Translations under genes and position numbers: made by a program | NCBI GenBank assembly: GCA_030433195.1 | Contig: JAUIME010000172.1 | Coordinates: forward strand, 1-8,893 | Direction: 5' to 3' | DNA: 8,893 nucleotides | Source: a bacterium | GTDB taxonomy: Bacteria; Planctomycetota; JACOTG01; JAUIME01 | The notes under the pieces: generated by a model | Databases searched by the model: none | Seen by the model: the letters and a program-made list of their open reading frames with translations, nothing else | What the model was told of the DNA's origin: nothing | Part shown: positions 5,975-8,893 of the stretch, piece by piece | How positions within the stretch are numbered: position 1 is the stretch's first letter | Layout: every line of letters begins with the position of its first letter

Positions 5975-7023
5975 CGGATCGCATACCAGCCGTGATCTGC
6001 GGCGGCAGCGGATACGTCGCCGGAGAGCTCTTGCGATTACTCGCCTACCACCCGGTGTTCGAAGTCGACGCGGTCTACTCCGGAAGTCACGCGGGAGAGC
6101 CCGTCGAGGCGGCGTTCCGGCATCTCGGTGGCGTCTACAGCGGACTCTCGTTCTCGGCCCGCGAGGATCTCGGGGCGAGCTTCGTCGAAGGCGGGCCCGT
6201 GGCGGTCTTCTCGGCGGCGCCGCACGGCGAGTCGGCGAGCCAGATCGACTCGATGCTCGACCTGGTCGAGGCTGCCGGTGCCGAAGCGCGGCTCGTCGAC
6301 TTGTCGGCCGACTTCCGGTATCGCGACGTCGCGGTGTACGAGAAACTGTACGGTCCGCACGGCGCGCCCGATCGCGTCGGGCAGTTCCACTGTTCGTTGC
6401 CCGAGCACGGTCCGCAACGCTTGCGTCGACACGTCGCGCATCCGGGATGCTTCACGACGTCCGTGTTGCTGCCGACGATCGCGCTCACGAAGCTCGGCTT
6501 GATCGAGCCGACCGTACGCGTCAGCTCGATCACGGGAAGCAGCGGCTCGGGCAAGAGCCCGAAGCCCGGAACGCACCACCCCGTACGCGACGCGAACGTA
6601 TGGGCGTACAACCCGCTTCGCCACCGACACGAGCCCGAGATGGGCCGACTCACGTACGAAGCGACGGGGACCGAGGTCGACGTGCGCTTCGTGCCGCACT
6701 CGGGACCCTACGTGCGTGGGATCCACACGACCCTTCACGCGGACCTCGCGGCGCCGACGACGTCGGAAGCCGCGGCGGCCGCGCTCTCGGAGTTCTACTC
6801 CGACGCACCGTTCGTCACCGTCCTGGCGAACCCGCCGCGACTGAAAGACGTCGTGGGAACGAACCACTGCCACATGTTCGTTGCGGTCTCGGGTCGAGCG
6901 CTCGTCGTGCTCTCGGTCATCGACAACATGGTGAAGGGAGCCGCCGGCGGCGCGATCCAATGGATGAACCGCTTGTTCGGACTCGAAGACGCGACGGGGC
7001 TCGTGATTCCGGGGGTCGGATGA
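5971..7023 (+). CDS. argC: N-acyl-gamma-glutamyl-phosphate reductase
   Basis: A 350-residue NADPH-dependent reductase converting N-acylglutamyl 5-phosphate to the semialdehyde. The Rossmann motif is ICGGSGYVAGELLRLL (9-24; the family usually has GASGYTGGELLRLL). The catalytic Cys is C160 in HPGCFTTSVLLP. The active-site His lies in LRHRHEPEM (216-224). LVDLSADFRYRD (108-119) and CSLPE (141-145) are also family marks. The segment SITGSSGSG (186-194) resembles Bacteroidota ArgC. GTHHPVRDANVWAY (200-213) also recalls LysY-type reductases that act on LysW-carried substrates. No LysW carrier gene or its acidic C-terminal tail is seen here, so free N-acyl intermediates are the simpler reading. The start overlaps the preceding stop (ATGA). 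The stop TGA overlaps an ATG that could start the next gene. Confidence 0.93.
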   Translation: MTDRIPAVICGGSGYVAGELLRLLAYHPVFEVDAVYSGSHAGEPVEAAFRHLGGVYSGLSFSAREDLGASFVEGGPVAVFSAAPHGESASQIDSMLDLVEAAGAEARLVDLSADFRYRDVAVYEKLYGPHGAPDRVGQFHCSLPEHGPQRLRRHVAHPGCFTTSVLLPTIALTKLGLIEPTVRVSSITGSSGSGKSPKPGTHHPVRDANVWAYNPLRHRHEPEMGRLTYEATGTEVDVRFVPHSGPYVRGIHTTLHADLAAPTTSEAAAAALSEFYSDAPFVTVLANPPRLKDVVGTNHCHMFVAVSGRALVVLSVIDNMVKGAAGGAIQWMNRLFGLEDATGLVIPGVG

Positions 7024-7073
7024 GTCCGACGACCGCTGACGCTTCGAGCCCGACACCGACAGGGAGCCGATCG

Positions 7074-8078
7074 ATGCAACGCTTCATCGACCTCGCCGAG
7101 TGCGGGCGCGAGACGATCGTCGAATTGCTACGCCTCGCGTCGCGGCTCGAGGCCGTACCGCAGCCCCGCGCGCTCGAGGGCAAGGTCCTCGGGCTGTTGT
7201 TCCTGAATCCGTCGTTGCGTACGCTCGCGTCGTTCCAGGCGGGCATGGCGCGGCTCGGTGGCTCGGCGTTCGTCATCTCGCCGGGGCAAGGGAGTTGGAA
7301 GCTCGAGCTGCGACCGAACGTCGTCATGGACGGCGACGCGGCCGAGCACATTCGCGAGGCGATTCCGGTGCTGGCGTCGTATTCCGACGTGCTCGGCGTG
7401 CGCGTGTTCGCGGAAGGGAAGAACCTCGAGCACGACCTCGCGGAGCCGTTCTTCAGCGCCGTGCGCGACACGTGCCCGGTACCGCTCGTCAACATGGAGT
7501 CGGCGATCGCGCATCCGTGCCAGGCGCTCGCCGACTGGAAGACACTCGACGACCTCGACGTGCCGCAAGGCGGCAAGTTCGTGCTGTCGTTCGCGAATCA
7601 CCCCAAGCCGTTGCCGCTCGCGGTGCCGGCGTCGGCCGTGCAGATGGCCGCGATGCGCGGCATGCAGGTGACGGTGCTGCGCCCCGACGGCTACGCATTG
7701 CCCGATCCGATCATGAACGCCGCGCACGAAGCCGCGAAGGCATCGGGAGGATCGGTACGCGAAACCGACGATCGCCGCGAAGCGCTGGAGGGCGCGCACG
7801 TGGTGTACGCGAAGTCGTGGGGTTCACCCCGCTGCTACGGCGATCCCGAAGCGGAGCGTGCGATGCGCGCTGACTTCGGGACCACGTGGCGCGTCGGGCG
7901 CGATTGGTTCGACGGCGCCGACGCGAGCTGCCGATTCATGCACTGCTTGCCCGTGCGTCGCGGAGTCGTCGTCGAGGACGAAGTGCTCGACGGCGAACGG
8001 AGCGTCGTCGTGAGACAAGCTCGCAACCGGATGTTCGCGCAGATGGCGGTGTTGCACCGTCTCTTGCGAGGCGAGTAG
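7074..8078 (+). CDS. argF': N-acylornithine carbamoyltransferase (probably N-succinylornithine type)
   Basis: A 334-residue transcarbamylase that makes N-acylcitrulline from N-acylornithine and carbamoyl phosphate. Carbamoyl-phosphate binding is shown by FLNPSLRT (43-50), NMESAIAHPCQ (140-150) and MHCLPVRR (289-296). GSWKLE (73-78), MDGDAAEHIREAIPV (85-99), HPKPL (176-180) and VYAKSWG (244-250) are signatures of the acylornithine branch, not of ordinary OTCase. The residue aligned with Glu92 of Xanthomonas acetylornithine enzyme and Pro90 of Bacteroides succinylornithine enzyme is Ala90, and the carboxylated Lys302 of the former is Val299. Both point to the succinyl type. I chose ATG 7074 because AGGGAG (7061-7066) lies 7 nt upstream and the family begins there. 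An in-frame ATG at 7020, overlapping the argC stop, would add 18 Ser/Thr/Pro-rich residues and cannot be excluded. Confidence 0.92.
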   Translation: MQRFIDLAECGRETIVELLRLASRLEAVPQPRALEGKVLGLLFLNPSLRTLASFQAGMARLGGSAFVISPGQGSWKLELRPNVVMDGDAAEHIREAIPVLASYSDVLGVRVFAEGKNLEHDLAEPFFSAVRDTCPVPLVNMESAIAHPCQALADWKTLDDLDVPQGGKFVLSFANHPKPLPLAVPASAVQMAAMRGMQVTVLRPDGYALPDPIMNAAHEAAKASGGSVRETDDRREALEGAHVVYAKSWGSPRCYGDPEAERAMRADFGTTWRVGRDWFDGADASCRFMHCLPVRRGVVVEDEVLDGERSVVVRQARNRMFAQMAVLHRLLRGE

Positions 8079-8086
8079 AGAGTCGC

Positions 8087-8108
8087 GGGTGCGCCACGTG
8101 CGGCGCCC
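8087..8108 (+). other. Small intercistronic hairpin between argF' and argB
   Basis: The 54-nt gap before argB is the only real gap in the operon. GCGCC (8091-8095) pairs with GGCGC (8102-8106) and, past a bulged T, GG pairs with CC. The loop is 6 nt. There is no following T-run; purine-rich sequence and the argB ribosome site follow instead, so it is not a terminator. It could mark a processing or stability element. Confidence 0.25.
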
Positions 8109-8132
8109 GTCGGAGAAAGGAAAAAGGAAGCG

Positions 8133-8893
8133 ATGAACGAGACCATGGATCGAGGCGTGGTGGTCCAGGCGCTCAAGCACGCGATCCCGTACCTTCGCAT
8201 GTACGAGGGCAAGACGTTCGTCATCAAGACGGGCGGCGCGGTGCTCGCCGATCGGGCGGCGACGCGCAGCCTCATCGAGCAGGTCGGGATCTTGCACCAG
8301 GTCGGGATCCGCACCGTGCTCGTGCACGGCGGCGGACCGCAGTCGACCGAGCTCGCGACGTCGCTCGGCATCGAGACGAAGTTCGTCGAAGGGCGGCGCG
8401 TGACGGACGAGAAGACGCTCGACGTCGCGACGATGGTGCTGAACGGCAGCATCAACACGCGGCTGCTCGCGGCGTGCCGCGATCTCGGCGTGCGAGCGAT
8501 CGGCTTGTCGGGCGTCGACGCGGGGCTCATCGATGCCCGACGTCGGCCTCCCGTCGCGGGAGGTGCCGAGCCCGTCGACTACGGCTACGTAGGCGATGTC
8601 GTCGCGGTCCGCATTGACGTGCTCGTGAAGCTCATCGAAGCGGGACTGTTGCCGGTCGTGAGTCCGATTTCGGCCGACAGCCAGGGCACGATCCTCAACA
8701 TCAACGCCGATACGGTCGCGGCCGCGATCGCCATCGAGATGAAGGCCGAGAAGCTCGTGCTGCTCACGGGAGCTCCCGGGATTTTGGAGCAACCCGACGA
8801 TCCGTCGTCGCTCGTCTCGTTCGTCGACCTCGCGGGGCTCGATGCGATGCGCGAAGCGGGGTCGCTCGCGGCGGGGATGCTTCCGAAGGTGGC
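8133..8893 (+). CDS. argB: N-acylglutamate kinase (3' end beyond window)
   Basis: The first 253 residues of an amino-acid-kinase-family enzyme that phosphorylates N-acylglutamate; the frame is open at the right edge. The ATG at 8133 follows a purine-rich AAAAAGGAAG (8121-8130). Visible features are an N-terminal helix (ALKHAIPYLRMYEGK), phosphate-binding K32 in VIKTGGAVLAD, the glycine loop LVHGGGPQSTE (63-73), RRVTDEKTLDVATMVLNGSI (88-107), AIGLSGVDAGLI (122-133), ILNINADTVAAAIA (187-200) with catalytic-type D192, LLTGAPGIL (210-218), and AAGMLPK (246-252). The RVTD block marks it as ArgB. The first glycine motif is GGAVL where most ArgB have GGNAM, a modest oddity. About 40 residues are probably missing. 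It follows argF' by 54 nt and is most likely the next gene of the same operon. Confidence 0.93.
   Translation, partial: MNETMDRGVVVQALKHAIPYLRMYEGKTFVIKTGGAVLADRAATRSLIEQVGILHQVGIRTVLVHGGGPQSTELATSLGIETKFVEGRRVTDEKTLDVATMVLNGSINTRLLAACRDLGVRAIGLSGVDAGLIDARRRPPVAGGAEPVDYGYVGDVVAVRIDVLVKLIEAGLLPVVSPISADSQGTILNINADTVAAAIAIEMKAEKLVLLTGAPGILEQPDDPSSLVSFVDLAGLDAMREAGSLAAGMLPKV

Noticed and set aside
7074..8078. Ordinary ornithine carbamoyltransferase (ArgF/ArgI)
   Set aside because: The W-x-LE, MDG---EH, HPKPL and VYAKSWG signatures belong to the N-acylornithine branch, and the plain OTCase SMG loop is not seen.
5971..8893. LysW-type lysine/arginine carrier pathway (LysX/LysY/LysZ)
   Set aside because: No LysW carrier or LysX ligase is in the window, ArgB has the ArgB-type RVTD block, and an acylornithine carbamoyltransferase with ArgG fits arginine synthesis on free acyl intermediates.
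1..8893. CRISPR arrays, tRNA or rRNA genes, insertion sequences
   Set aside because: No regularly spaced repeats, cloverleaf-like segments, transposase motifs or terminal inverted repeats with target duplications were seen.

Overview
The window comes from a GC-rich, Gram-negative-type bacterium. Third codon positions are dominated by G and C, and the left half encodes an outer-membrane porin-like protein and two relatives of lipopolysaccharide kinases. The phylum cannot be fixed from sequence alone. The arginine enzymes resemble the Bacteroidota/Xanthomonas type of pathway that uses N-acylated ornithine. Base composition and gene mix would suit a Planctomycetota-like or other deep-branching lineage, but that is only a guess.

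Left part (1-2899), all on the minus strand. A small secreted single-domain protein (2546-2899) is followed by a good intrinsic terminator (2484-2524). Downstream a second unit begins with a candidate promoter whose -35 box is a perfect consensus (2376-2405). A leader of about 160 nt follows, then three tightly overlapping genes: a WaaP/InaA-type kinase (1368-2207), a second kinase-like protein whose catalytic-loop Asp appears to be Thr (499-1371), and the N-terminal part of a porin-like protein that runs off the left edge (1-515). This looks like a cell-envelope module.

Centre (2900-3223). A divergent intergenic region holds one perfect hairpin, two 15-bp palindromes and, just before argR, a perfect 12-bp inverted repeat interleaved with a sigma70-like promoter. 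The last is probably the ArgR operator and operon promoter.

Right part (3224-8893), all on the plus strand: argR, argG, a P-loop protein of unknown function, argC, argF' and argB (cut by the right edge). The first five overlap or nearly abut (11-nt argR/argG overlap, then ATGA overlaps), so they form one operon. ArgB (acylglutamate kinase), ArgC (acylglutamyl-phosphate reductase), ArgF' (carbamoylation of N-acylornithine) and ArgG (argininosuccinate synthase) cover most of an acylated-intermediate arginine route under ArgR control. Missing from the window are the glutamate N-acyltransferase, the aminotransferase ArgD, a deacylase and ArgH.

Two points stand out. The carbamoyltransferase carries Ala at the position that separates acetylornithine from succinylornithine enzymes, and its surroundings look like the succinyl type. 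The protein between ArgG and ArgC has a BioD/DUF1611-like nucleotide-binding domain behind a beta-rich N-terminal domain I do not recognise. It is not a standard arginine gene and is the best candidate for something new here.
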